This document shows positions 16,657 through 24,725 of a DNA stretch of 30,219 bases, piece after piece (the stretch's first letter is position 1; every line of letters begins with the position of its first letter). The translations under genes were made by a program, and so were the position numbers. Origin of the DNA: a virus. The stretch covers positions 1-30,219 of IMG/VR virus record IMGVR_UViG_3300044941_000367; one strand, 5' to 3'. The notes below the pieces were generated by a model. The model was given only the letters and a program-made list of their open reading frames with translations. It was not told the DNA's origin and did not search any database.

Positions 16657-18729
16657 TTATTTTGCTTCAAACCAGCTTTCGCCCACATTCCATTCACCGT
16701 GGATTCGTATGCCGGGCAATAGGTCCATCCTATTGTTCCATATGTGGTTTAGTTCGTTCTTTAGGAGGTCTGCATTTTCTTCTTTGCATTCCACAACAGC
16801 TTCATCGTGTATCACGTTGACTAGCTTGCCTCCGTGTTTTTCAATCACTGGGAGGCTTTGAACAAGAAGAATGTGCAGAATGTCTCTGGCTGTTTTTTGA
16901 ATGAGCCAATTAAAAGCTTGCCGTTCTCCTCTTCCTCTAATCCAAGGTTCTTCGGCAAGAAGCTCATTATACACGCCTCTCCCACCAAAAGGATTGGTGA
17001 GATAGGCAGTTCCTTCCTCCCTTCCTCGCTTGCGAGCAGTTTTCCAAACTATTTGCTTTAATTGTGCAATAGCTGGCTGCGACTCTTCCACAGCTTTAAA
17101 TATGCGTTCGGCTTCTTCAAGTGACTGCACCACGCCCATGGAAAGTAGTCGGTTTGGACCTCCTCCATAGATCAGCATGAACAACACACTCTTCGCCACA
17201 CTTCTTGGGATGCCCCAAAGCTTAGCGTTTTCGCCATGCACATCAAGGCCTTTGTTGCACGTACGCAGTAGGTTGTAGTCGCCGCAAACTTTAGCTAAAA
17301 ACCACGCCAGCACCACCACTTCTATGCGGTCGAGGTCAGCAACTAGAATTTTATTTCCAGGCTCTCCAGTGTAGAGTTGGCGAAATCTCATGCCATAGTC
17401 GTGGGGAGTTCGATAGTCTGGGTGTTTGTCATCAAAAGGCCGCGGCATGTTTTGCATGTTGGGGTTTCGTGTGGCTAGCCGGCTCGTTCGGCTGCCGTGT
17501 TGGAAGAAATCACAATGAATTCTTCCATCAGTGCCAACGAATTTTTTCAAACCCTCCACCATGGTTGCATATTTTTCGAGCTTAATTAATTTAGCGAAGG
17601 GGAGGTGGTCTGGTAAGTCGTCGGCTATTTCTTTGAAAAAGTCTTTGTTTAAGGAAGGCTTGCCAGTGCTTGTTTCTCTAGCCCGGCTTAATAGTTCTGG
17701 CGCCTCCTTATTTAAAATCCACCACAAATGACCAGTTGCCGCCTGACTATTAAATGGGTAAAGTTTGCAGTGGTCATAAACAACAGAAGGGTCGGAAGCT
17801 ATTATTTGCCCTTCGTTGTCCACATAAAAACTTGCATAGGATTTGTTTTTGCTTCTTCCTTTTTTATAAATGGTTTCTTTTGGCACAAATGCTTTTGTTT
17901 CTTCGTCCCACTCTAATTTAGGCAACAAAGGATAGCGGGCTTGTATTAGTGCATTGGCTTTCTCAATTTCTTTCTCTAGCTGCGCTTTTAAATCAGCAAG
18001 GCGATTTTCATTTACGTGGAAGCCTTTAGTTTCTAGGTGGCTCAACACTTCCACCATGGGCATTTCTAATTTCAGTAAAGTTGGTATTAGTTGTGGGTTG
18101 TTGTTGTACCAACGAACAAGCCTCTTATAGAGAAAGTAGCAAGCGCGTAAATCTTGAAAGCAATACGCTTTCATAAGATCTAGCACTTGCTGGTTGTTTG
18201 TCCAATCTTGCTTCCAGAAATCTTCTATGTTGTTTGGACAATCAATGCCCGCTTTTGCTAGTTCGTCAATTAAATTTTGCTTCTGATTAGTTAAAGCTTC
18301 CAAGCTGTAGCTTGGTAAAGTAGGGTCTTGGAGATAAGCCATCATTTGAGTGCAGAGCTTCAGAGCGTTTCTCTTTAGCTTGAGTCCTCTGATTTTCAAC
18401 ACAGAATAGTCAAATTTCAAATTGTGGGCAATTAGGGTATAGTTTTCGTTTGTTTTTTCTTCCAAGAAAGCAATTGCTTTTTCGGTTGAAGAGAAATGAA
18501 AGAAGGTTTTTGTGTCTCCGTCAATAAGCAAACAACAAACCATGTAGAGCGGAATGTCTTTGTTCCACTTGGCATCTAAGTTGGCCGCTTCAACATCAAG
18601 AAACAACAACTTATCTGTGGGCAGTTGAATGGAATTTTTTGTTGGTGGGCCGCTCGCTGTTGCTAGAGTGGGCCCTACTACAATAGCTGATCCCTTTGAT
18701 TTGATTTGAGTTGATTTTATAGTACGCAT
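16657..18729 (-). CDS. polA: Family-A DNA polymerase (T7 gp5-like)
   Basis: At 690 aa it is close to T7 gp5 (704 aa). The 3'-5' exonuclease shows D45/E47 (LDVEAAN), HN..FD (102-107) and Y189...D193 (YCFQD). The polymerase shows motif A with D465 (VADLDRIE), motif B R509-K513-F517-Y521 ending in YGGG, and motif C HDE (641-643). It replicates the phage genome with the helicase upstream. Phe occupies the position equivalent to E. coli 762. The first about 35 residues precede the conserved exonuclease and are partly encoded by a repeat element. The frame overlaps the upstream endonuclease gene by 119 bp, and the ATG at 18729 has GGTGA before it. Confidence 0.95.
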   Translation of the reverse strand: MRTIKSTQIKSKGSAIVVGPTLATASGPPTKNSIQLPTDKLLFLDVEAANLDAKWNKDIPLYMVCCLLIDGDTKTFFHFSSTEKAIAFLEEKTNENYTLIAHNLKFDYSVLKIRGLKLKRNALKLCTQMMAYLQDPTLPSYSLEALTNQKQNLIDELAKAGIDCPNNIEDFWKQDWTNNQQVLDLMKAYCFQDLRACYFLYKRLVRWYNNNPQLIPTLLKLEMPMVEVLSHLETKGFHVNENRLADLKAQLEKEIEKANALIQARYPLLPKLEWDEETKAFVPKETIYKKGRSKNKSYASFYVDNEGQIIASDPSVVYDHCKLYPFNSQAATGHLWWILNKEAPELLSRARETSTGKPSLNKDFFKEIADDLPDHLPFAKLIKLEKYATMVEGLKKFVGTDGRIHCDFFQHGSRTSRLATRNPNMQNMPRPFDDKHPDYRTPHDYGMRFRQLYTGEPGNKILVADLDRIEVVVLAWFLAKVCGDYNLLRTCNKGLDVHGENAKLWGIPRSVAKSVLFMLIYGGGPNRLLSMGVVQSLEEAERIFKAVEESQPAIAQLKQIVWKTARKRGREEGTAYLTNPFGGRGVYNELLAEEPWIRGRGERQAFNWLIQKTARDILHILLVQSLPVIEKHGGKLVNVIHDEAVVECKEENADLLKNELNHIWNNRMDLLPGIRIHGEWNVGESWFEAK

Positions 18730-19048
18730 ACTTCACCAGCTCTATTACAATTTCTTCCTTCACCATTATAGACGAAAAACAAAAGACTTGATATCCGTGC
18801 ATTTGCGCACGGTTTAGCTTGGTGTAGTCGCGCTTTACACCATGAGCAGTTCGGTGAGCGCTAATCTTCCAGCTTCCTGTGCCTCCATTTATCTCAATAA
18901 GAATGTTGGTGCCTGTAATTCGAAAATCAAACACATAGGGGCGTTTGAGTCCTCTAATGCGATGGTCTTTAAATTGCGACTCAAGATAGAGGTCGGGAGC
19001 TAGTTTGCTCCAAATTTCACTAAATTTTTGTTCAAGAGAAGATTTCAT
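18611..19048 (-). CDS. VSR/DUF559-like endonuclease
   Basis: A 145-aa protein with a PD-(D/E)XK-type core: D41 (YVFDFRI), E52 (LIEINGG) and later KLNRAQMHGYQVFCF (about 77-91). These match a family of small phage nucleases with the pattern DF...EI.GG...K.N.....GY.V..F. The usual lysine of ExK is not present; Asn sits at that position, as variation in this family allows. It lies between helicase and polymerase, where T7 keeps genes for recombination endonuclease I, so Holliday-junction or host-DNA cleavage is possible. The last 30 residues run across the repeat element inside the polymerase overlap and are probably not part of the conserved fold. Confidence 0.7.
   Translation of the reverse strand: MKSSLEQKFSEIWSKLAPDLYLESQFKDHRIRGLKRPYVFDFRITGTNILIEINGGTGSWKISAHRTAHGVKRDYTKLNRAQMHGYQVFCFSSIMVKEEIVIELVKYAYYKINSNQIKGISYCSRAHSSNSERPTNKKFHSTAHR
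18645..18686. repeat. Dispersed hairpin element inside pol/endonuclease overlap
   Basis: On the minus strand CTATTGTAGTAGGGCCC aligns with CTATTGCAGTAGGGCCC at 22668 with a single difference. The following CTCTAGC...GCGAGCGGCCCAC corresponds to the rest of that element. Arms GGGCC/GGCCC can pair. It is translated in both overlapping frames. Confidence 0.7.
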
Positions 19049-19060
19049 ATCGTGATTGCT

Positions 19061-21106
19061 CTAGATAATTGGATTTCCGCTAAACAAATGATAGTGCCAC
19101 CATGCGCCAGCTTCTCTAGCTTTCTTGTGCCAACGAGCAAACTGAATAGCATCATCTTCCTCTTCTTCCTGTGAGTGGTCTGGTGCTGGCTCTGGCTGCG
19201 GCTCAGTTTGTGGCAGCTGCTGCTTTACTTGTGGTTGTTGCTGAGGTAAAGGATGAGGTAAAGGATGAGGTAAAGGAGCAGGTTGTGGAGGGTGTGCAGC
19301 TAGCTTTTCTTGTTTGTCATTTTGTGGTGGAGTGTGGTTAGCGGCACCACTAGCAAGAGCTGGCAGCTCATCAGCATCAGCATCAGACTCAGCAGGCTCA
19401 TCAGAAGAATAAGATTCTTCTTCTTCAAACTCGCTATCTTGTTCGTCTAAACAAACAACTTCATTTTCATTTTCATCAACTTCAACCAACCGCCAACAAT
19501 TAAACTTAAGCCTTATGTCTATGTATTGGCCTCCCATACGTTCGAGCTTTAACGTCTCGACGTAGGTGAGGCGTTTGGCTGGATCAAGAGCCACGCCAAG
19601 AACCAAATCAGAATAGCGAGCAATAGCGCCATTGTTATAAATGTCGGATAAAGAAGGCCTATATATTTTGTTTCTGCTAACTTGAGCTTGTGGTTTTCGT
19701 GTATGACAAAGCACAATGATAGGGAGAGCGTGTTTTTCAGCCAATCCTTTGAGAGATTTCGTAATGTGCTCAAGTTCTTCTGTGGTGCCCTCAGCAGAAA
19801 TGGCCAAGATGTGGTCAATGACGAGAAGCTCAGGTTTGTTGCCTGCCGCTTCTAATTCATAAATTTTCTGGTCAATTTCATCAACTTCACACTGACCGAA
19901 CCTGCCAAACAAGAAAAGATTTTTTGTGATGGTGCTGCAGATGTCAGCGAGTTGTTCTTTCTCCTCAGGTGAAAGGTTGTGGAGTGTTTGTCTGTCGTAG
20001 TAGTTGGTGCCTGTAATTGTGCGCACCAACTTGAGCGCCACCTCTGCAGCTCTCATTTCTGCCGAAATCATGAAAACTTTCTTTTGTTGGTTGAGGGCAG
20101 ATAAAATCATGTGCTCGACTAATGTGGACTTGCCCTTACCCGCATCCCCAACCACAGAAATAAGTTTGCCAGGAAGAAGCTTAACAGCATCAGTGAGAGA
20201 AGGCGAAAACTCAAATTGAATGTAGTCGCCTTCGCTGATGTTGTTTAGATAGGCCATAAATTCTTTTGTTATTTGCTGATGGTCTAAAACGTCGGTTGCC
20301 AGCAACGAAGACGAGTTGTTAATGAGCTCTTCTAAATTCTCCCCAAGAGCAACTAAATCACAAATGTCTTTGGCTTTTCCCTTTAACGAACCTGGAAAGT
20401 TAATTGTGCAGAGCTTAATTTTTGGGTTGTGTTTCTGCACATATTCGTAGATGGTAGTAGTAGCACGCTTGCCGGCTTCATCATCGTCAAGAGCTAAAAC
20501 AATGTTGTATTTTTCCAAATACCTAACCATGAATGCTGCAGCCTTGCGCGCAAAGGAAGCAGACAACAACCCAACCACTGCAATGTCATCGCGATGAGAC
20601 AAAGCACTTGCTGCACACAAAGTATCGGTGCAGCCTTCGCAAACAACAATGGTTTTGGCTTTTTTGTTTCTCCGGAACGTGTTCCAGCCAAAAAAAGGGT
20701 TGGTTAATGACCCGCCCTTTTTATTGATAATTTCGCGAGACAACGTACCCTCTAGTGCATTAATAGCACGTAGCTGGTAGCTTTCTTCAGACCCGTTTAT
20801 GTCCACAAATGGGAACTTAACAAAAAGCTCCCCAGTTTTTGGGTGCTGAACTACTTTAACGTCGTAGTCTTTAACCGTCTTCTCCGACACCCCTCTTTTA
20901 TTTAAAACAGAAGCAGCACTAATTTCCTTCATTGTGATTAGAGCCTCCTTGTTGTTTTGTTTGTGGTTTCCATTTGAAAGTTCATAGTAGTTGCATGCAA
21001 AGCAGTATGCACTTCCATCATCGTAAATGACTAAATTGTCTTGTCGCGTGTCTCCGCCTCGTTTTGCACAGGCGGGACATTGTTTTTTTCCAATAGCTGT
21101 TCCCAT
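19061..21106 (-). CDS. Primase-helicase (T7 gp4-like)
   Basis: A 681-aa protein. The zinc-binding domain has C10/C13 and C35/C38 (CPAC, CFAC). TOPRIM residues are E157 (VVCEG) and the acidic DDDE (207-210). The helicase shows Walker A GDAGKGKS (320-327) and Walker B LLVID (D431). The ATG at 21106 has GGAGGAC upstream. It makes RNA primers and unwinds DNA as a hexamer at the fork. Unlike T7 gp4 (566 aa), it carries an extra tail of about 130 residues: an acidic stretch (549-580), a Pro/Gln-rich linker with PHPLPHPLP repeats (605-640), a second acidic run and a final FARWHKKAREAGAWW segment. A repeat-like sequence encodes residues around 580-590. Confidence 0.95.
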   Translation of the reverse strand: MGTAIGKKQCPACAKRGGDTRQDNLVIYDDGSAYCFACNYYELSNGNHKQNNKEALITMKEISAASVLNKRGVSEKTVKDYDVKVVQHPKTGELFVKFPFVDINGSEESYQLRAINALEGTLSREIINKKGGSLTNPFFGWNTFRRNKKAKTIVVCEGCTDTLCAASALSHRDDIAVVGLLSASFARKAAAFMVRYLEKYNIVLALDDDEAGKRATTTIYEYVQKHNPKIKLCTINFPGSLKGKAKDICDLVALGENLEELINNSSSLLATDVLDHQQITKEFMAYLNNISEGDYIQFEFSPSLTDAVKLLPGKLISVVGDAGKGKSTLVEHMILSALNQQKKVFMISAEMRAAEVALKLVRTITGTNYYDRQTLHNLSPEEKEQLADICSTITKNLFLFGRFGQCEVDEIDQKIYELEAAGNKPELLVIDHILAISAEGTTEELEHITKSLKGLAEKHALPIIVLCHTRKPQAQVSRNKIYRPSLSDIYNNGAIARYSDLVLGVALDPAKRLTYVETLKLERMGGQYIDIRLKFNCWRLVEVDENENEVVCLDEQDSEFEEEESYSSDEPAESDADADELPALASGAANHTPPQNDKQEKLAAHPPQPAPLPHPLPHPLPQQQPQVKQQLPQTEPQPEPAPDHSQEEEEDDAIQFARWHKKAREAGAWWHYHLFSGNPII
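19341..19368. repeat. Probable degenerate hairpin element in helicase tail
   Basis: GCGGCACCACTAGCAAGAGC followed by TGGCAGC resembles the reverse complement of the 22668 element (GGTGCCGCTAGCAAGAGC). It encodes part of the linker between helicase core and tail. The match is shorter than at other copies. Confidence 0.45.
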
Positions 21107-21121
21107 AAGGTTAGTCCTCCT

Positions 21122-21862
21122 TTACCGCACTATCATTGTACCATAGCCTAAGCGAGCTAGCCAAAGAAGAGAGAAAAACAAAGAAGAAGGCAAATGGCTG
21201 TCTAGAATTGGGTCTAAGTCGAAAAGCTTGGTAATTGCAAAAGCAGCTTGTGAAGCACAAGTGAAGGGCAGATGAAACTTAATTTCATTTTGTGTTTCAC
21301 TAACTAGCTTCATTGTGCCAGGCTTCAAACTAAAATCAATTAAAAGCTCGGTTGGCTTAAACTTTGCTCGCTTAAATTTTAGTTGCTCTTGCAAACAAAC
21401 ACACCAAAACCCAATCAAATAAGAAACACAAGCCTTCACATCGAGTTTGCGATTGTTGAGAAAGTCTTGATCAAGCATGAATTTGGCTGCTTCTAGCCTT
21501 TCTTGTTGTTCTTCTGTCTCGCAAACACCTTCAATAATGAAAACAGCCTTTACGAGTGGGTGAAAGAGAATGGTTTCGTTAAATTCGTATTTGCTACAGC
21601 CTTCCAAACTCACCTCATACACCCAATTGTCTAGAACAACTGCACAATGTGTGAAGGGCCTGCTATCAAGTGCTAGTGGGGGCCCTTCAGCAGAGCTGGT
21701 TCCCCTACTGGGAGCAGGCTTGCCAAAGCATTTGGTGTAAGTGGTCACAAACCAACCCATCACCTTATCTAACAACGACCCACTGCGGTCTGGTTTAAAA
21801 AACAACACCATAAAGTTATTTGAGCGGTGGTTGTTGCTATTCAACGCAATCGTCTTGTTCAT
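21122..21862 (-). CDS. Possible permuted NlpC/P60-like (papain-fold) protein
   Basis: With the ATG at 21862 (GGAGAAG upstream) it is 246 aa. An ATG four codons earlier lacks a ribosome site. Residues 69-79 (RPFTHCAVVLD) and 199-209 (PFTCASQAAFA) look like the His-first, Cys-late order of circularly permuted NlpC/P60 proteins, H72 and C202 being candidate catalytic residues. Such proteins hydrolyse peptides or lipids. The frame overlaps the previous gene's stop by 26 bp. Residues about 49-68 come from a repeat element inserted just before the His motif. The fold is suggested by two short motifs only and needs profile comparison. Confidence 0.4.
   Translation of the reverse strand: MNKTIALNSNNHRSNNFMVLFFKPDRSGSLLDKVMGWFVTTYTKCFGKPAPSRGTSSAEGPPLALDSRPFTHCAVVLDNWVYEVSLEGCSKYEFNETILFHPLVKAVFIIEGVCETEEQQERLEAAKFMLDQDFLNNRKLDVKACVSYLIGFWCVCLQEQLKFKRAKFKPTELLIDFSLKPGTMKLVSETQNEIKFHLPFTCASQAAFAITKLFDLDPILDSHLPSSLFFSLLWLARLGYGTMIVR
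21653..21704. repeat. Dispersed hairpin element inside a coding gene
   Basis: Arms GAAGGGCC (21653-21660) and GGCCCTTC (21681-21688) enclose TGCTATCAAGTGCTAGTGGG, followed by GGTTCCC at 21698. The minus strand of 6878-6930 has the same series with near-identical loop and spacing. The element keeps the reading frame of the gene it sits in. Confidence 0.8.
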
Positions 21863-22637
21863 TTTCTTCTCCATTTTGTTGGTTTGCTTTTGCTTCCAAA
21901 TAAGAATTGAGAGGCACGTTAATTATGTAGTAGCCGTCTAGAAAATTGTCAATGGCCATTGCCGCCTTTTTTCTCGTGCTTAAGTTCCACGACGGCAACG
22001 ACTTCATCAAGGTGTTAAATAAAGCCTGGAATTGTCCTTCTGACAACGAAGATTTTTGTTGATATTGTGCTAAGAGCGTAGGTAAGTCGTTTTCGCCTAC
22101 TTTGTAGTCGTCGTCATGCACGTCGCGAAACTTCTTATAAACAATGTAACATTGAAGCAAATCTCTCAAGTACTTGTTTGAAAACATTCCGTGATAGGTT
22201 GAGTGTTTGGGCATTTTGCGAAGCTCTAGCCCATCAAACACCACCTCTCGCCAATCCACATTAAAAGCTATTTGCAGGCCTTTAGCAAACAAGTAGCGAG
22301 GCAGGTAATTGCGAAAATTCAGCAGAAATTTTTCAGCATCTGGTTTTTTGTCCATTCTTATAAAGTCAATAAAATCTAGCGCTGCTTCTTCTGCAATTGT
22401 TTGGGCAAATCTGCCCTTTCGTTTGGCTAAAATTAACAAGCCAACAATCGCGCCTTTTAGTGCATCGTAGTTAGAAGTGGCAATTAAATTGGTTGAACGA
22501 ATGTGAAAATAAACCTGCTCAAACCTAATAGGGTAGATGCACAAATTTATAAAACAAAGAACTTTGTGTTTGGTGTCAAGAAGGTGTGGGTTTTTCCTGA
22601 TGATTTCATCGCGAATGATTTTGTTGTTGTAGTGCAT
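21837..22637 (-). CDS. Hypothetical protein, 266 aa
   Basis: Not recognised. The ATG at 22637 follows GAGGATACG. It is an alpha-helical, basic-to-neutral soluble protein with a charged C-terminus ending in EENEQDDCVE. There is no signal peptide, transmembrane helix or nucleotide-binding motif. Aromatic-rich parts (RNYLPRYLFAKGLQIAF near residue 108) suggest a globular fold. It stands between RNR alpha and the possible cysteine hydrolase, among replication genes, so an early or middle function is likely. Its end overlaps the following gene, which indicates coupled translation. Confidence 0.75.
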   Translation of the reverse strand: MHYNNKIIRDEIIRKNPHLLDTKHKVLCFINLCIYPIRFEQVYFHIRSTNLIATSNYDALKGAIVGLLILAKRKGRFAQTIAEEAALDFIDFIRMDKKPDAEKFLLNFRNYLPRYLFAKGLQIAFNVDWREVVFDGLELRKMPKHSTYHGMFSNKYLRDLLQCYIVYKKFRDVHDDDYKVGENDLPTLLAQYQQKSSLSEGQFQALFNTLMKSLPSWNLSTRKKAAMAIDNFLDGYYIINVPLNSYLEAKANQQNGEENEQDDCVE

Positions 22638-22667
22638 AATCGTATCCTCAAATTCAAATTTAGCTAA

Positions 22668-22709
22668 CTATTGCAGTAGGGCCCCACTAGCTCTTGCTAG
22701 CGGCACCCT
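22668..22709. repeat. Dispersed GCTAGC hairpin element, intergenic copy
   Basis: Folds as AGGG..CCACTAGC-TCTT-GCTAGCGG..CCCT, with one A-C mismatch on the plus strand that becomes G-T on the other. It is preceded by CTATTGCAGT, which is also found with the copy at 18645. It lies between RNR alpha and the 266-aa gene. Confidence 0.85.
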
Positions 22710-22713
22710 TTGC

Positions 22714-22755
22714 AAGCAGCTAGTGGAATGCTAGCTGCTTCTTTTTTATTTTACA
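22714..22755 (+). terminator. Terminator-like hairpin on the plus strand after RNR alpha
   Basis: A perfect 10-bp stem, AAGCAGCTAG/CTAGCTGCTT (22714-22723 with 22731-22740), with a 7-nt loop, followed by TCTTTTTTATTTT. It is oriented against the leftward genes and would stop plus-strand antisense transcripts. No plus-strand promoter was identified for it. Confidence 0.55.
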
Positions 22756-22757
22756 AT

Positions 22758-24239
22758 CTAGCCTTCGCAAGCACAACTTATTTGACCTGGCTGTTGTGCC
22801 CAATCAGATAGAGCTTTCTCCACATCAAAGTCCACAATACCTTCTGTGGATTGCCACAGCTGGTCTTTACGAAGACTAGCTTCATTAGCTGGCTTAAGCC
22901 GATAGTATAGGCTCCTTATGTGAAGGAAAGGCTCTTCCTTGTACCAGCTTACAAAGTCTTGTTCTGTAAATTTGTCTCCGTAAAAGCAATGACTGTGTCT
23001 GTGAGCTAACCCAGTTGAATTTATCAGAAGCTGCATTGCCGCGCTAAGATCTCGGTAATCTGCATACGGCACCTCATACACGGTCCAGGTAAGAGGATGA
23101 TACTCTATTAATTGGTCGCCTTTAATAGCAGACTTAAGAATCGTCCTCACGCTATCTTCAGTTTTTAAGCCGATCACCGGCTGTAGCTCCGGCGAAGAAA
23201 CGAACCCAAACCTGTCTGTGCTGCGATGGGCTGTAGACACGGTGGGTTGGAAACAAAAGGCACGCTCAACCAAGCCTTCTATTTCTTTTGTAGCTTCTAA
23301 GTAGCCTTTCGCCAAAGCCGCAACAATTTGATGAGCTTTTGATTGCTCTTGCACATCAGAAGCCAATTGAGAAATTTCGTCAATTGTAGATAAGTGCCCT
23401 CCACATGCATAAATTGTGTGGAGGAGCGCATCTGCAAGCTCTCTGTAAGTGATGCGATTAGCACCAAGAAAAGAAGCCATGCCGAACAAACCAAGTCCAA
23501 ATTGTCGGTTCTTTGGATCGTCACAATACAAAGGAGTGGATTTGATGAGTTCGTTGCTTTGGCGCATGTGCTTGTACATGGCCTTAGCTGCTTCTTTCAT
23601 AACACAAGGAAATAAGTCAACTAAGCCATTCAAGCTAAATTGGCTGAGATTAATGGCACCAAGCACACAAGTGCCTCTGTGTGGTATCTCAACCTCCGTA
23701 CAGAGGTTGGTGAATAGCCCAGCTCCAGACGGCTCTTTTACCAGGAAACACTGAAAATTGTCGTAGGCTTTGGTGAGCAACCTAATCAGCTCCTTGTCAC
23801 GCAGCAACTGGGCAGCTTCTTCAGTGTTGGGACGCGGCACATAGATTGCACGATATGCGGCTTTAAATGGGAAAGACAGAAACTTCACCAGCTCTTGTCT
23901 GTCTGGATAATTCCATGGCAGTATCAGCTGCCCTGCGCCATTCTTTTTCTCTGTCCGGCGCATGCTGGCAAACACAGCATCGAAAATTTCACCAAAACTC
24001 ACTGGGCCGCTGCTTGTGCCACCAGATGAAATTTTAGCCCCTGACGGTCTTAGGTTGCCTAAGTAGATGGTAGGTGCTCCTTGATACGCTAGCACCTGGA
24101 TTGACCATTCTACGCCTTCTGCTATGCTATCAATGCTGTCTTGTAATTCAAACACGTTGCAGCTCGCACCTGCTGACTTCCGCTTTTGCTCCAGCGCAGT
24201 TATGCGGCTACTTTCAACAAAATAAGAAGTTAGGTCCAT
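22758..24239 (-). CDS. Class I ribonucleotide reductase, alpha (catalytic) subunit, short phage form
   Basis: The start ATG at 24239 has GGAGG at ideal spacing, giving 493 aa. An in-frame TTG at 24263 would place that ribosome site inside the gene. Class I residues are all seen: first redox Cys C27 (ASCNVFELQDSIDSI), the N178/C180/E182 triad (TNLCTEVE), second Cys C191, the tyrosine dyad Y445-Y446 (IRSLYYR) and the C-terminal pair C489/C491. It reduces ribonucleotides using a radical from the beta subunit. It lacks the ATP cone and most of the N-terminal helical domain that precedes C27 in host enzymes. Similar short forms occur in cyanophage P-SSP7. Beta is encoded on the other strand at 28623. 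Confidence 0.9.
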   Translation of the reverse strand: MDLTSYFVESSRITALEQKRKSAGASCNVFELQDSIDSIAEGVEWSIQVLAYQGAPTIYLGNLRPSGAKISSGGTSSGPVSFGEIFDAVFASMRRTEKKNGAGQLILPWNYPDRQELVKFLSFPFKAAYRAIYVPRPNTEEAAQLLRDKELIRLLTKAYDNFQCFLVKEPSGAGLFTNLCTEVEIPHRGTCVLGAINLSQFSLNGLVDLFPCVMKEAAKAMYKHMRQSNELIKSTPLYCDDPKNRQFGLGLFGMASFLGANRITYRELADALLHTIYACGGHLSTIDEISQLASDVQEQSKAHQIVAALAKGYLEATKEIEGLVERAFCFQPTVSTAHRSTDRFGFVSSPELQPVIGLKTEDSVRTILKSAIKGDQLIEYHPLTWTVYEVPYADYRDLSAAMQLLINSTGLAHRHSHCFYGDKFTEQDFVSWYKEEPFLHIRSLYYRLKPANEASLRKDQLWQSTEGIVDFDVEKALSDWAQQPGQISCACEG

Positions 24240-24622
24240 AAAAGCCTCCAACAAAAACAACAACTAGGTTTGTTTTGCAAAAGCCACTACTCCCTCTCTC
24301 TTGCTACTTTATCACAACCTAATTGTTTTGTCAAGCACCCTCGCAAGAGCTGGTCTTACATTGCCTTTGCAAATTCTCCTTCATTTGTTTTGTTGTGGTG
24401 CGAAGACTACTGGCTTTATCCACTTGGCTCTAGAAAAAGCTATAAGGCTCTTGTTTTTGCCTTCCCCTACTTTCCTACCTAAAACAAAACACACAGCCCT
24501 TCTAGCTCATTCTAGCTGCCTCTAAACAAACAAATTGGTTTAGCTTCTACTCCCTTACAGCAATGCAGCTAGCTTTGTCTTAAAAACAAAGAACTCCCCT
24601 ATAAAAGAAAATAAAGCAATTG
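24240..24622. other. Leader of RNR alpha and A/T-rich intergenic sequence
   Basis: No gene is supported here. The stretch carries the RNR leader and short TCTAGCT words (24488-24520). A segment GCTTTGTCTTAAAAACAAAG (near 24573) resembles one at about 7709 in the left region. The GTCTTAAAAACAAAG portion can fold through CTTTGT/ACAAAG. Confidence 0.5.
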
Positions 24623-24634
24623 CTTGCTCTTAGT

Positions 24635-24675
24635 GCAAGAAAAGAGAATAGCTTAACGCTATTCTCTTTTCTTGC
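24635..24675. repeat. Perfect hairpin 1 of right array
   Basis: Left arm GCAAGAAAAGAGAATAGC (18 nt), loop TTAAC, and an exact complementary right arm. Confidence 0.92.
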
Positions 24676-24725
24676 TTAATAAAACAAGTGCTTGCTCTTC
24701 TTGTTAGCTAGTACTTGCTCTTAGT

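Noticed and set aside
24240-24263. TTG start for RNR alpha
   Set aside because: It would put the strong GGAGG site inside the gene; the ATG at 24239 is ideally spaced from it.
24270-24525. Two overlapping plus-strand ORFs of 70-74 aa upstream of RNR alpha
   Set aside because: They overlap each other in different frames, lack ribosome sites and have a leader-like composition.
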